A stretch of DNA of 64,000 bases from Oscillospiraceae bacterium (lineage in GTDB: Bacteria; Bacillota; Clostridia; Oscillospirales; Acutalibacteraceae). The position numbers and the translations under genes were made by a program. Of this stretch, positions 55,905 to 64,000 are shown one piece after another; positions within the stretch are counted from its first letter, which is position 1; the number at the start of each line of letters is the position of its first letter. The stretch spans positions 27,774 through 91,773 of the forward strand of contig SVPA01000005.1 in assembly GCA_015066085.1 (NCBI GenBank), in the 5' to 3' direction. Below the pieces are notes generated by a model, which made no database searches, had not been told where the DNA came from, and was given only the letters and a program-made list of their open reading frames with translations.

Positions 55905-58139
55905 ATGGCTCCAAGAAAGAAAAAGAATGAAATAGTTAAAACTACCGAAAAACCCGACGCTTATATTGCGGGTGCGGGTAGTGTTGTAGACCAGTCTATA
56001 ACCGAAACGCTAAGGACAAATTTTATGCCCTACGCTATGAGCATAATTATATCCAGAGCAATTCCCGAAATAGACGGGTTCAAGCCCTCCCACAGAAAAC
56101 TTCTCTATACAATGTATCAAATGGGTCTTTTAAATGGGGGGACAATCAAGTCGGCAAATATTGTCGGCCGTACAATGCAACTTAACCCCCACGGCGATGC
56201 CGCCATTTATGAAACAATGGTGCGTCTGTCCGAGGGTAACGAAGCCCTTTTACACCCTTATGTAAAATCAAAGGGTTCGTTCGGTAAGGCGTACTCTCGA
56301 GATATGGCTTACGCCGCCTCCCGTTATACCGAGGCTAAACTAGCACCCATAGCGGCAGAACTTTTTGCCGATATTGACAAGGAAACGGTTGAATTTGTAG
56401 ATAACTATGACGCTACAATGAAAGAGCCAACCCTTTTCCCCGTAACCTTTCCGTCGGTGCTTGTAAACGCCAATATGGGTATTGCCGCAGGTATGGCAAG
56501 TAATATCTGCCCTTTTAATCTTCGTGAGGTTTGCAATACCACTGTCGCTTATATAAAAGATAATGACATAAATGTTGCCGACACTCTTTTAGCCCCCGAT
56601 TTTCCCGTTGGCGGTGAACTTATTTATAACCGTGCTGCAATGGAAGAAATCTACAGTACGGGCAGAGGTAGTTTTAAGGTAAGAGGAAAATACACCTACG
56701 ATAAATCGCAGAACTGTATAGATATTCACGAAATTCCTCCAACTACTACAAGTGAACAGATTATCGAAAGGGTAATCGACCTTGTTAAACTTAAAAAGGT
56801 TACCGAAATTAACGATATCCGTGATGAAACCGACCTTAAGGGTTTAAAAATTACCATCGACCTAAAACGCGGTGTCGACCCCGACAAACTAATGAAGAAA
56901 CTCTTTAAGAGCACCCCTCTTGAAGATTCGTTCGGTTGTAACTTCAATATTCTTATTGCTAACACTCCAAAGGTTATGGGTGTAAAAGAAATAATTGAAG
57001 AATGGGTTGCCTTCCGTACAGAATGCGTCAGAAACAGGGTATACTATAACCTAACTAAAACAAAAGAAAAACTGCATCTTTTAAAGGGCCTTCAAAAAAT
57101 TCTTCTCGATATTGACAAGGCAATAAAGATTGTCCGTGAAACCGAAGAGGAAAAAGAGGTTGTTCCAAATCTTATGATTGGGTTTGGAATCGACGAAGTT
57201 CAGGCAGAGTATGTTGCTGAAATTAAACTTCGCCATCTAAACCGCCAATATATTGTTAAAAAACTCGAAGATGTAGAAAATCTTGAAAAAGAGGTTAAAA
57301 ATTTAGAGGAAACCTTCTCTTCTAAACGAAAACTTCTCGGTATTATAATTAAAGAACTCGAAACCGTTGCCGAAAAATACGGAATGGACCGCAAAACAAC
57401 TATCCTTGAATTAGATGTGTCGTCCGACGAGCCCGAAGAAGAAATTGTTGACAATACACCCGTTACTTTCTTCTTTACAAAAGACGGTTACTTTAAGAAA
57501 ATACCTACCGCAAATCTTCGTATGAGCGGAGAACAAAAACTTAAAGAGGGCGACGAAATAACCCAAATTGTTGATAGCGACAATTCGGTAGAACTTCTCT
57601 TCTTTTCGGATAAACAACAGGTTTATAAGAGTAAATCTGTCGATTTTGCCGACGGAAAGGCAAGTATACTTGGCGACTATATTCCGTCAAAACTCGGTTT
57701 TGATGAGGGCGAAAACGCTATCTATATGGCTGTTGTTTCAAAATATACCGGCTTTATGATTTTTGCCTTTGATAACGGCAGAGTCGCAAGAGTACCAATG
57801 TCTTCCTATGCTACGAAAACAAACCGTAAGAAACTCATAAATGCCTACTGTGGTAAATTCCCGCTTCATACGGTCCTTTACTGCGAAGAAGAATGTGACC
57901 TGCTTTTAGTTTCAACTAACGGCAGAATGCTTATGGTAAACACTTCCGCCCTTTCTGAAAAAGCGGCAAAGGATAACGGAGGAATTGCTGTTATGACTCA
58001 AAAGAGGGGACAGCGCTTATTCTCGGCAAGTAAATATGTTGAGGGCAGCCTTGATAAATCTCACCACTACCGACCCCGTAATCTCCCCGCCGCCGGTCAA
58101 CTCAAAAAAGAAGAGGAAATCGAACAGATGACCTTCTAA
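55905..58139 (+). CDS. parC: Type IIA DNA topoisomerase subunit A (ParC-like)
   Basis: A 744-residue breakage-reunion subunit. The catalytic Tyr is in YAASRYTEAKLAPIA near residue 145, and the SRAIPEIDGFKPSHRKLLY and NPHGDAAIYETMV motifs are intact. The C-terminal beta-propeller lacks a GyrA box (QRRGGKG); the nearest segment reads MTQKRGQRLFSA. That favours topoisomerase IV-like function over gyrase. SD ACGGAGG, 11 bases after the parE stop. A hairpin follows. Confidence 0.88.
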   Translation: MAPRKKKNEIVKTTEKPDAYIAGAGSVVDQSITETLRTNFMPYAMSIIISRAIPEIDGFKPSHRKLLYTMYQMGLLNGGTIKSANIVGRTMQLNPHGDAAIYETMVRLSEGNEALLHPYVKSKGSFGKAYSRDMAYAASRYTEAKLAPIAAELFADIDKETVEFVDNYDATMKEPTLFPVTFPSVLVNANMGIAAGMASNICPFNLREVCNTTVAYIKDNDINVADTLLAPDFPVGGELIYNRAAMEEIYSTGRGSFKVRGKYTYDKSQNCIDIHEIPPTTTSEQIIERVIDLVKLKKVTEINDIRDETDLKGLKITIDLKRGVDPDKLMKKLFKSTPLEDSFGCNFNILIANTPKVMGVKEIIEEWVAFRTECVRNRVYYNLTKTKEKLHLLKGLQKILLDIDKAIKIVRETEEEKEVVPNLMIGFGIDEVQAEYVAEIKLRHLNRQYIVKKLEDVENLEKEVKNLEETFSSKRKLLGIIIKELETVAEKYGMDRKTTILELDVSSDEPEEEIVDNTPVTFFFTKDGYFKKIPTANLRMSGEQKLKEGDEITQIVDSDNSVELLFFSDKQQVYKSKSVDFADGKASILGDYIPSKLGFDEGENAIYMAVVSKYTGFMIFAFDNGRVARVPMSSYATKTNRKKLINAYCGKFPLHTVLYCEEECDLLLVSTNGRMLMVNTSALSEKAAKDNGGIAVMTQKRGQRLFSASKYVEGSLDKSHHYRPRNLPAAGQLKKEEEIEQMTF

Positions 58140-58147
58140 ACGAAAAT

Positions 58148-58181
58148 AACCGCTTAGCCTTTTAAATAAGGCTAAGCGGTT
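58148..58181 (+). terminator. Hairpin after parC, probable terminator
   Basis: A perfect 14-bp stem (58148-58161 with 58168-58181). There is no T run directly after it, so termination efficiency is uncertain. Confidence 0.65.
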
Positions 58182-58225
58182 GTCGACAGTTTGCAAACGC
58201 AGTATTTTTATATATTGTCGACAGT
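58180..58225. repeat. Pair of direct TTGTCGACAGT repeats upstream of valS
   Basis: The 11-mer TTGTCGACAGT occurs at 58180-58190 and again at 58215-58225, 35 bases apart, each with the palindrome TGTCGACA. They lie 42 bases and more upstream of the valS -35. A double operator is possible. Confidence 0.6.
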
Positions 58226-58266
58226 AATAATATTCTCAAAAAACCTTTATATATCATAGGAATTAT

Positions 58267-58295
58267 TTGACAAAGCGACTGTTTTGATATATGAT
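58267..58295 (+). promoter_or_regulatory. SigA-type promoter of valS-folC
   Basis: TTGACA (58267-58272), 17-base spacer, TATGAT (58290-58295). The leader before valS is about 25 nt, too short for a T-box. Confidence 0.8.
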
Positions 58296-58325
58296 ATATT
58301 TCAATGTAAATTTGGAGGGATAATT

Positions 58326-60956
58326 TTGGCTAAAGAGTTAGCAAAGGTTTATGACTCGGGCGAAGTTGAAGACAGAATATATAAATTCTGGCTTGACGGA
58401 AACTTTTTTCACGCCGAGGTAGACGCAAATAAAGAACCCTATACTATAGTAATACCGCCACCGAACATTACCGGTCAACTCCATATGGGACACGCTCTTG
58501 ACGACACTCTGCAGGATATTCTTATCCGCCATAAAAGAATGCAGGGCTATTCTGCCCTTTGGCTTCCCGGTACCGACCACGCCTCTATTGCAACCGAAGC
58601 GAAAATCGTTGAAGCAATGAAAAAGGAAGGTCTTACCAAAGAAGACCTTGGTCGTGAAAAGTTCCTCGAACGCGCTTGGGAGTGGAAAGAGCAGTATGGC
58701 GGAAGAATTATAAGCCAACTTAAAAAACTCGGGGCTTCTTGCGACTGGGAGAGAGAACGCTTTACTTTAGATGAAGGTTGTTCAACTGCCGTTCGTGAAG
58801 TTTTTGTGCGTCTTTACAATAAGGACTTAATCTACCGTGGGGAAAGAATAATCAACTGGTGCCCCCACTGTCTTACCTCTATTTCTGATGCAGAGGTTGT
58901 TTACAGTGAGGCTGAGGGCAATTTCTGGCACCTGCGTTATCCCGTTAAGGATAGTAACGAATATTTAGAACTTGCAACAACACGCCCCGAAACCCTTCTG
59001 GGCGATACCGCCGTTGCCGTTCATCCCGATGACGAAAGATATAAACACCTTATCGGTAAAACCGTTGTTCTACCCCTTGTAGGAAGAGAAATTCCCGTTG
59101 TTGCCGATACCTATGTTGAAATGGACTTCGGTACGGGTGTTGTTAAAATTACCCCTGCTCATGACCCTAACGACTTCGAAGTAGGTCTTCGTCATAACTT
59201 ACCTGTTATCAATGTTATGACCGATGACGCTAAAATCAATGAACTCGGCGGAAAATACGTTGGTATGGAACGCTACGAGGCAAGAAAGGCCATTGTGGCA
59301 GACCTCGAAAAAGAAGGCTATCTTGTAAAGGTTGAACCTTTAAAGCATAATGTCGGCGCTTGTTACCGTTGTAACAGTGTCGTTGAACCCCGTGTTTCAA
59401 AACAGTGGTTCGTTAGAATGGAGCCCCTTGCAAAACCTGCTATTGAAGCGGTTAAATCGGGCGATATTAAATTCATACCGTCCCGTCTTGAAAAAATTTA
59501 TTTCAATTGGATGGAAAATATCAAGGACTGGTGTATCTCCCGTCAACTCTGGTGGGGTCACAGAATTCCCGCCTGGTACTGTAGTGATTGCGGCGAAATA
59601 ATCGTTTCCCGTACTAATCCCGACAAATGTCCCAAGTGCCAAAGCGAAAATATTCACCAGGACGAAGACACCCTCGATACCTGGTTCTCCTCGGCTCTCT
59701 GGCCTTTCTCAACGCTCGGTTGGCCTGACGAGAATATTGAACTTAAGTATTTCTATCCCACTAACACTCTCGTTACGGGATACGATATTATCTTCTTCTG
59801 GGTTGCCCGTATGATTTTCTCGGGTCTTGAATATACCGATACCGTTCCTTTTAAAACTGTCCTTTTCCACGGAATTGTCCGTGACGCTAACGGACTTAAA
59901 ATGTCAAAATCGCTCGGTAACGGAATTGACCCCCTTGTTGAAATCGAAAAATATGGCGCTGACGCCCTTCGTTTCACCCTTGCTACCGGCAATACCCCCG
60001 GAAACGATATGCGTTACAGTCCTGAAAGGGTTGAGGCAAGCCGTAATTTTGCTAATAAAATCTGGAATGCGGCTCGTTTCCTTCTTATGAATCTTAAGTC
60101 AGACGAAGAAATGCCTTTACCCGAAGACCTCGCTCTTGAAGACAAATGGGTTCTTCATAAGTATAACGAACTCGTTAAAGATGTAACCGATAACCTTGAT
60201 AAATATGAACTTGGCCTTGCTGTTGCAAAACTCTATGACTATATCTGGGATATTTTCTGTGATTGGTATATTGAACTTTGCAAATCCCGTTTAAACGGTG
60301 ACGATGAAACTGCCGCAAATAATGCAAGAGCAGTGCTTGTTTATGTATTTACCGGTGTTTTAAAACTGCTTCATCCCTTTATGCCGTTTATTACCGAAGA
60401 AATCTGGCAGTCCTTGCCTCATAGCGGTCGGTCAATTATGGTTTCAAAGTGGCCCGAATATAAAGAAGAGTTTAACTTCGAACAAGATGCTGAAAGTTTT
60501 GAAAAGGTAATTGCCGTAATTCGTGCCGTTCGTAACCGCAGAAGCGAAATGAATGTTCCGCCCTCTAAAAAGGCGAAAATCTGCATAGCAACTCCCTTTA
60601 AGGATATCTTTGAAAACGGCTCTGCCTTTATAAGCCGTTTGGCTTCGGGAAGCAGCGTTGAGGTTGAAAACAGTTTTGATATGCCCGACGCGGTTCTTGT
60701 TGTAACCGACAGCGCAAAGGTCTATATTCCGTTAAACGAACTTGTAGATTTTACTGCCGAACTTGAAAGACTTAGTAAAGAACTCGAATCTGCTAATAAG
60801 GATAAGGCTTTCTATGAGAATAAACTTAACAACCCCGGCTTCGTTGCCAAAGCACCCGAAGCGGTTGTTAATCAGCAAAAAGACCTTCTTGCAAAAACTC
60901 TTGACAGAATTTCTATGCTTAGCGAGAGTATTGCAAAAATCAAGGCACAAATCTAA
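58326..60956 (+). CDS. valS: Valyl-tRNA synthetase
   Basis: An 876-residue class I synthetase. The HIGH-type motif [15 protein letters not shown] is near residue 40, the CP1 editing domain is present ([17 protein letters not shown]), KMSKS appears as [11 protein letters not shown], and the C-terminal coiled-coil arm ([23 protein letters not shown]) is characteristic of ValS. Start at TTG 58326 after GGAGGG; the open frame extends upstream without a better start. Uncharacteristically for Firmicutes synthetases, no T-box leader precedes it. Confidence 0.97.
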   Translation: MAKELAKVYDSGEVEDRIYKFWLDGNFFHAEVDANKEPYTIVIPPPNITGQLHMGHALDDTLQDILIRHKRMQGYSALWLPGTDHASIATEAKIVEAMKKEGLTKEDLGREKFLERAWEWKEQYGGRIISQLKKLGASCDWERERFTLDEGCSTAVREVFVRLYNKDLIYRGERIINWCPHCLTSISDAEVVYSEAEGNFWHLRYPVKDSNEYLELATTRPETLLGDTAVAVHPDDERYKHLIGKTVVLPLVGREIPVVADTYVEMDFGTGVVKITPAHDPNDFEVGLRHNLPVINVMTDDAKINELGGKYVGMERYEARKAIVADLEKEGYLVKVEPLKHNVGACYRCNSVVEPRVSKQWFVRMEPLAKPAIEAVKSGDIKFIPSRLEKIYFNWMENIKDWCISRQLWWGHRIPAWYCSDCGEIIVSRTNPDKCPKCQSENIHQDEDTLDTWFSSALWPFSTLGWPDENIELKYFYPTNTLVTGYDIIFFWVARMIFSGLEYTDTVPFKTVLFHGIVRDANGLKMSKSLGNGIDPLVEIEKYGADALRFTLATGNTPGNDMRYSPERVEASRNFANKIWNAARFLLMNLKSDEEMPLPEDLALEDKWVLHKYNELVKDVTDNLDKYELGLAVAKLYDYIWDIFCDWYIELCKSRLNGDDETAANNARAVLVYVFTGVLKLLHPFMPFITEEIWQSLPHSGRSIMVSKWPEYKEEFNFEQDAESFEKVIAVIRAVRNRRSEMNVPPSKKAKICIATPFKDIFENGSAFISRLASGSSVEVENSFDMPDAVLVVTDSAKVYIPLNELVDFTAELERLSKELESANKDKAFYENKLNNPGFVAKAPEAVVNQQKDLLAKTLDRISMLSESIAKIKAQI

Positions 60957-60961
60957 TATTT

Positions 60962-60992
60962 AAACCGTATGCTTCGGCATACGGTTTGCCTT
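60962..60992 (+). terminator. Hairpin between valS and folC, possible partial terminator
   Basis: AAACCGTATGC (60962-60972) with GCATACGGTTT (60977-60987) and a TTCG tetraloop, then GCCTTTT. The weak T tail and absence of a folC promoter suggest partial read-through. Confidence 0.65.
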
Positions 60993-61005
60993 TTGGTGAT
61001 GTTTT

Positions 61006-62247
61006 ATGAACTATGATGATGCGTTAAATTATATACATTCTCTGCTTGTATTCGGTTCACAGCCCGGTCTTGAAAGAATAACTGAACTGCTTTGCAAACT
61101 CGGCAACCCTCAAGATGAACTTAAATACATTCATGTAGCGGGAACTAACGGCAAAGGCTCTGCTTGTAATATGCTCTGTGAAGTTTATAAGAAAGCGGGT
61201 CTTAAGGTAGGACTTTATACTTCACCTTATATAGTTGATTTTCGCGAGAGAATTCAGATAAATGGGGAATATATTCCAAAGAAAGACCTTTGCCGACTCT
61301 GTGAACAAATTAAAGATACAGATGTTTTTGTTACCGAATTCGAGTTTATTACCGCACTTGCTTTTCTCTGGTTTAAAGAGCAAAATTGCGATATAGTAAT
61401 TTTAGAGGTAGGTCTTGGCGGAAGATTTGACGCTACCAATGTAATTAAAAAACCTCTCTGCTCTGTTATAATGAAGATTGATTTTGACCATACCGCTATT
61501 CTCGGCAATACCATATCCGAAATTACTATGGAAAAGTGCGGAATTATTAAAGACGGCTCTAAGGTTATATCCTATCCCTTGCAAAACAAAGAGGCTTTTG
61601 ATGAAATAAAAAATCACTCCGAAAACCTTGTTTTGCCCGACACTTCAGAACTTTCGGTTATTTCTACTTCGATAGAGGGTAATACCTTTATATATAAAGG
61701 GGAAAAGTATAAAACCCGTCTTGTCGGTATACATCAGGTCTATAATGCCGTTACTGTTATTGAAACGGTAAACAGTGCCGGTATACCTGTTTCTAAGAGC
61801 CAACTTATAGACGGTTTAGCCTCGGCTGTGGTACCGGCGCGTCTTGAACTTATGAGTATAAAGCCTTTAGTATTACTCGACGGTGCCCATAATCCTAACG
61901 GAGCCGATGCCCTGTCTTCCTTTATGGAAAACTATAATCGACAGATTGTTGCCGTTGTCGGTATGATGGCGGATAAAAACTGTGAAGCCGTTTTAAAAAA
62001 AGTGCTTAAATACTGTTCGTGCGTTATTACCGTTACCGTAAATGAGAACCCAAGAACCCTCTCTGCCGGCGACCTTGCCGACATCGCTAAAAAATACTGT
62101 GATGATGTTGTGACTGCCCGCGACTATGATAACGCAATAACCTTAGCGTCAGAAAAATCAAAAGGTGAAAATCCGATTTTTGTTTTCGGCTCTCTCTATC
62201 TGGCGTCTGCTATAAGGGAAAAACTTAAAAACTTCTATAATTCATAA
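61006..62247 (+). CDS. folC: Bifunctional folylpolyglutamate synthase/dihydrofolate synthase
   Basis: A 413-residue Mur-ligase-like FolC that adds glutamate to dihydropteroate and folates. The ATP loop is HVAGTNGKGSACNM near residues 43-56, the Omega-loop region YTSPYIVDFRERIQING follows, then LEVGLGGRFDATN and the C-terminal LLDGAHNPNGADAL. SD TTTTGGTGA. It lies after valS as in Bacillus. Its product matters to purN and the AICAR transformylase. Confidence 0.95.
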   Translation: MNYDDALNYIHSLLVFGSQPGLERITELLCKLGNPQDELKYIHVAGTNGKGSACNMLCEVYKKAGLKVGLYTSPYIVDFRERIQINGEYIPKKDLCRLCEQIKDTDVFVTEFEFITALAFLWFKEQNCDIVILEVGLGGRFDATNVIKKPLCSVIMKIDFDHTAILGNTISEITMEKCGIIKDGSKVISYPLQNKEAFDEIKNHSENLVLPDTSELSVISTSIEGNTFIYKGEKYKTRLVGIHQVYNAVTVIETVNSAGIPVSKSQLIDGLASAVVPARLELMSIKPLVLLDGAHNPNGADALSSFMENYNRQIVAVVGMMADKNCEAVLKKVLKYCSCVITVTVNENPRTLSAGDLADIAKKYCDDVVTARDYDNAITLASEKSKGENPIFVFGSLYLASAIREKLKNFYNS

Positions 62248-62277
62248 TTTCGACAACAAAATATAGCATAATTTTCT

Positions 62278-62320
62278 AAGACAAGTCTTTATAATTTTAT
62301 AAAGGCTTGTCTTTATTTTT
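62278..62320 (+). terminator. Terminator after folC, directly before spoIIAA
   Basis: A 15-bp stem (62278-62292 with 62299-62313, one G-U pair) and TATTTTT tail. The spoIIAA SD AGGAGG begins at 62321, so the hairpin abuts the sporulation operon, and no SigH-type promoter was recognised between it and the gene. Confidence 0.85.
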
Positions 62321-62333
62321 AGGAGGTTAAAAT

Positions 62334-62645
62334 ATGAGAATGAATTCAACCGGTGAGGTCTTAACCGTCTATCTTCAGGGCGAAATTGACCATCACTCGG
62401 CAAAAAACATGCGTGAAGAAATAGACAGTGCGGTAGATTTCAATATGCCGTCACTCTTGATTCTTGATTTTGGCGAGGTTACTTTTATGGACAGTTCGGG
62501 AATAGGTCTTGTAATGGGTAGGTTTAAAAACCTCCAAAAAAACGGAGCCAAACTGAATCTTTCAAATCTTTCGGGAAACATTTATAAAATTATGAAACTT
62601 GCGGGAATCGACCGCCTTGCAACTATTGATAAAGGAGCAGAATAA
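62334..62645 (+). CDS. spoIIAA: Anti-sigma F factor antagonist
   Basis: A 103-residue STAS-domain protein. The phosphorylatable Ser is in TFMDSSGIGLVMGRFKNL (about residues 48-65). Unphosphorylated SpoIIAA binds SpoIIAB and frees SigF in the forespore. SD AGGAGG. First gene of the tight spoIIA operon. Confidence 0.97.
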   Translation: MRMNSTGEVLTVYLQGEIDHHSAKNMREEIDSAVDFNMPSLLILDFGEVTFMDSSGIGLVMGRFKNLQKNGAKLNLSNLSGNIYKIMKLAGIDRLATIDKGAE

Positions 62646-63089
62646 ATGGAAAAGAATAAATTTACACTTAATATCCCCTCAAGGTCATGTAACGAAGCGT
62701 TCGCCCGTGTAACCGTAGCGGCTTTCGCAACCCAACTTGACCCTACACTCGAAGAAATATCCGATATTAAAACTTCGGTTTCCGAAGCGGTAACCAACTG
62801 CAGCGTCCACGCCTATCCTAACAGCATTGGAATGATATACATAACCTGTGAAATTCTTCCTGATAATGTTCTGAAAATTAAAATACGCGACCGAGGTTGC
62901 GGAATTGAAAATGTAGAACAAGCGATGCAACCCCTTTTCACAACCGGAGGCGAAGAAAGGGCAGGGCTCGGCTTTGCGGTAATGGAAAGTATGATGGATA
63001 ACATCAAAGTGCTTTCAAGACTGGGTAAAGGTACAACCGTAACAATGAAAAAGCGAATTAGTGTAAAAGAAAATGCTAAACAGAAATGA
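62646..63089 (+). CDS. spoIIAB: Anti-sigma F factor (serine kinase)
   Basis: A 147-residue GHKL-type anti-sigma factor and SpoIIAA kinase. The N box SEAVTNCSVHAYPN and the G boxes DRGCGIENV and GLGFAVMESMMD are intact. Its ATG directly follows the spoIIAA stop, and its end overlaps sigF by 17 bases, so translation is coupled. Confidence 0.97.
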   Translation: MEKNKFTLNIPSRSCNEAFARVTVAAFATQLDPTLEEISDIKTSVSEAVTNCSVHAYPNSIGMIYITCEILPDNVLKIKIRDRGCGIENVEQAMQPLFTTGGEERAGLGFAVMESMMDNIKVLSRLGKGTTVTMKKRISVKENAKQK

Positions 63090-63723
63090 ACTTATAGAAT
63101 CAAATGTGCGATTGGTACATTCTTGCTGTAAAAGGTTTGTCGGAAGAGGTATAGAATACGACGATATATTTCAGGTTGGATGTATAGGACTTGTAAAAGC
63201 GGCAGACGGTTTTGACGATTCAAGAGGGCTTTGCTTTTCGACCTATGCCGTTCCTACTATAATAGGTGAAATCAAACGCCTTTTCAGAGATAACGGTGCA
63301 ATAAAAGTATCCCGTTCTTTAAAGGAACTGTCAATGAAGGTTCAAAAAGAAAAGGAACTCTTGGAAAAGTGCGGTTTTGAAGTAACCGTTTCTCTTTTAT
63401 CGGAGCGACTGAATGTTCCGCCCGAAGAAATAGTTGAGGCACTAGATGCTTCCCGTCAGGTTTTATCTTTAACTTATGAAAACGACGACGGGGTAGGGGA
63501 ACATCAACTGCCCAGCGAAAGTTATGAAAATGAAATCTGTTCAAGAATTCTGATAGATGATGCAATTTCTCGTTTAAATAATGAAGAACAGGAAATAATT
63601 AAACTTAGGTACTTCAGTGAGAAAACTCAAACCGAATCCGCCCAAATACTCGGAATATCTCAGGTGCAGGTTTCAAGAAAAGAAAAAAAGGCACTTGAAA
63701 AGTTAAGGGTGTATATGAAATAG
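63073..63723 (+). CDS. sigF: RNA polymerase sporulation sigma factor SigF
   Basis: A 216-residue sigma-70 family factor, the first forespore-specific sigma. Region 2 contains DIFQVGCIGLVKAADGFD and FSTYAVPTIIGEIKRLFRD; region 4 contains TQTESAQILGISQVQVSRKEKKAL. The start at ATG 63073 lies inside spoIIAB. spoVA genes, which follow in some relatives, are absent; an rRNA operon promoter follows instead. Confidence 0.97.
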   Translation: MLNRNELIESNVRLVHSCCKRFVGRGIEYDDIFQVGCIGLVKAADGFDDSRGLCFSTYAVPTIIGEIKRLFRDNGAIKVSRSLKELSMKVQKEKELLEKCGFEVTVSLLSERLNVPPEEIVEALDASRQVLSLTYENDDGVGEHQLPSESYENEICSRILIDDAISRLNNEEQEIIKLRYFSEKTQTESAQILGISQVQVSRKEKKALEKLRVYMK

Positions 63724-63826
63724 GGGTATTAGGTTGGTTAAATTTGTCAAAAAACATCATAAAATTGAAACTTTTTTGCGATAGTAAACAAATGCGAAAA
63801 AAATTATAATTTTTTGAAAAAAAGTG

Positions 63827-63855
63827 TTGACAATAAAGAACCACTGTGGTATTAT
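63827..63855 (+). promoter_or_regulatory. Strong promoter, probably of an rRNA operon
   Basis: TTGACA (63827-63832), 17-base spacer, TATTAT (63850-63855), preceded by an A/T-rich UP-like tract (63780-63826). The rest of the stretch from 63724 holds no gene. Confidence 0.8.
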
Positions 63856-63861
63856 AGTCAA

Positions 63862-64000
63862 GCACCGCAAAAAGCGGCGCAACGAACCTTGAAAATTAAA
63901 CAACGACAAACAAGAAATTGGACCCGACAATTAATTTGAGAAATCAAAGTAAATTAAGGACAATTCAGACAAAACGCCAGTTTTGAATGAAGTCTATTTA
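63862..64000 (+). other. Probable 16S rRNA precursor leader, cut by the window edge
   Basis: After a small CCGC/GCGG stem comes CCTTGAAAATTAAACAACGA at 63886-63905, similar to the boxA-type leader segment that precedes 16S rRNA in Firmicutes. No ORF is present. The mature 16S 5' sequence is not inside the window, so the assignment is inferred from promoter strength and this segment. Confidence 0.6.

Noticed and set aside
58296..58325. T-box leader for valS
   Set aside because: The leader is only about 25-30 nt and contains no T-box sequence or terminator.
1..64000. CRISPR arrays, insertion sequences, prophage or toxin-antitoxin loci
   Set aside because: No regularly spaced repeats, transposase-like frames, phage genes or small paired toxin genes were seen; nearly all of the window is conserved housekeeping and sporulation genes.

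Overview
The window reads as a core-genome segment of a spore-forming, low-to-moderate GC Clostridia bacterium, most likely an uncultured member of the Oscillospirales/Ruminococcaceae group (inference). Supporting signs are a PolC-type replicase, T-box and ZTP riboswitches, HPr with both His15 and Ser46, spoIVA and a spoIIAA-spoIIAB-sigF operon, MEP-pathway genes, strong SigA-type promoters (TTGACA-17-TATAAT), AGGAGG ribosome binding sites and frequent TTG/GTG starts. No transposase, integrase, phage gene or CRISPR array was seen.

Layout. 1-503: two small minus-strand genes, one a DUF4177 protein and one cut by the window edge. 667-12794: transcription/translation block rpoB-rpoC, rpsL-rpsG-fusA, tuf, with structured leaders and internal promoters. 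12839-16011: serA-like dehydrogenase, then an isoleucine T-box controlling ilvA-ridA. 16052-17092 (minus): DAHP synthase. 17200-28005: an eight-gene purine operon (purE, purF, purM, purN, PurO-like IMP cyclohydrolase, stand-alone AICAR transformylase, purD, purL) behind a ZTP (pfl) riboswitch. 28012-31110: spoIVA with a SigE-like promoter, and a convergent solute-binding lipoprotein. 31138-34774: ylxM-ffh-rpsP-khpA-rimM-trmD. 34862-35438: HPr, then tRNA-Pro(GGG). 35455-35610: an unexplained GC-rich structured element. 35730-38689: murI-DUF1934-argS. 38714-40288 (minus): IMP dehydrogenase. 40348-52402: rpsB-tsf, then pyrH-frr-uppS-cdsA-dxr-rseP-ispG-polC. 52475-58181: an M23 peptidase, then a topoisomerase IV-like parE/parC pair. 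58267-62247: valS-folC. 62334-63723: spoIIA operon. 63827-64000: promoter and leader that look like the start of an rRNA operon.

How the genes work together. The purine operon makes IMP from PRPP, and guaB at 38714 takes IMP toward GMP. The ZTP switch ties the operon to the AICAR/ZTP pool, which rises when 10-formyl-THF is short; purN and the AICAR transformylase use that cofactor, and folC at 61006 polyglutamylates folates. IlvA makes an enamine intermediate that RidA, encoded next, removes.

Most notable departures from textbook form: a PolC that lacks the embedded 3'-5' exonuclease domain; a PurF-like enzyme without the N-terminal catalytic cysteine and other glutaminase residues; replacement of bifunctional PurH by two separate proteins; an IMP dehydrogenase resembling the kinetoplastid type; a perfect 16-bp palindrome in the topoisomerase promoter; and a 17-nt inverted copy of tRNA-Pro sequence next to that tRNA. 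All calls are from reading the sequence and memory of the families; no alignment or database search was run.
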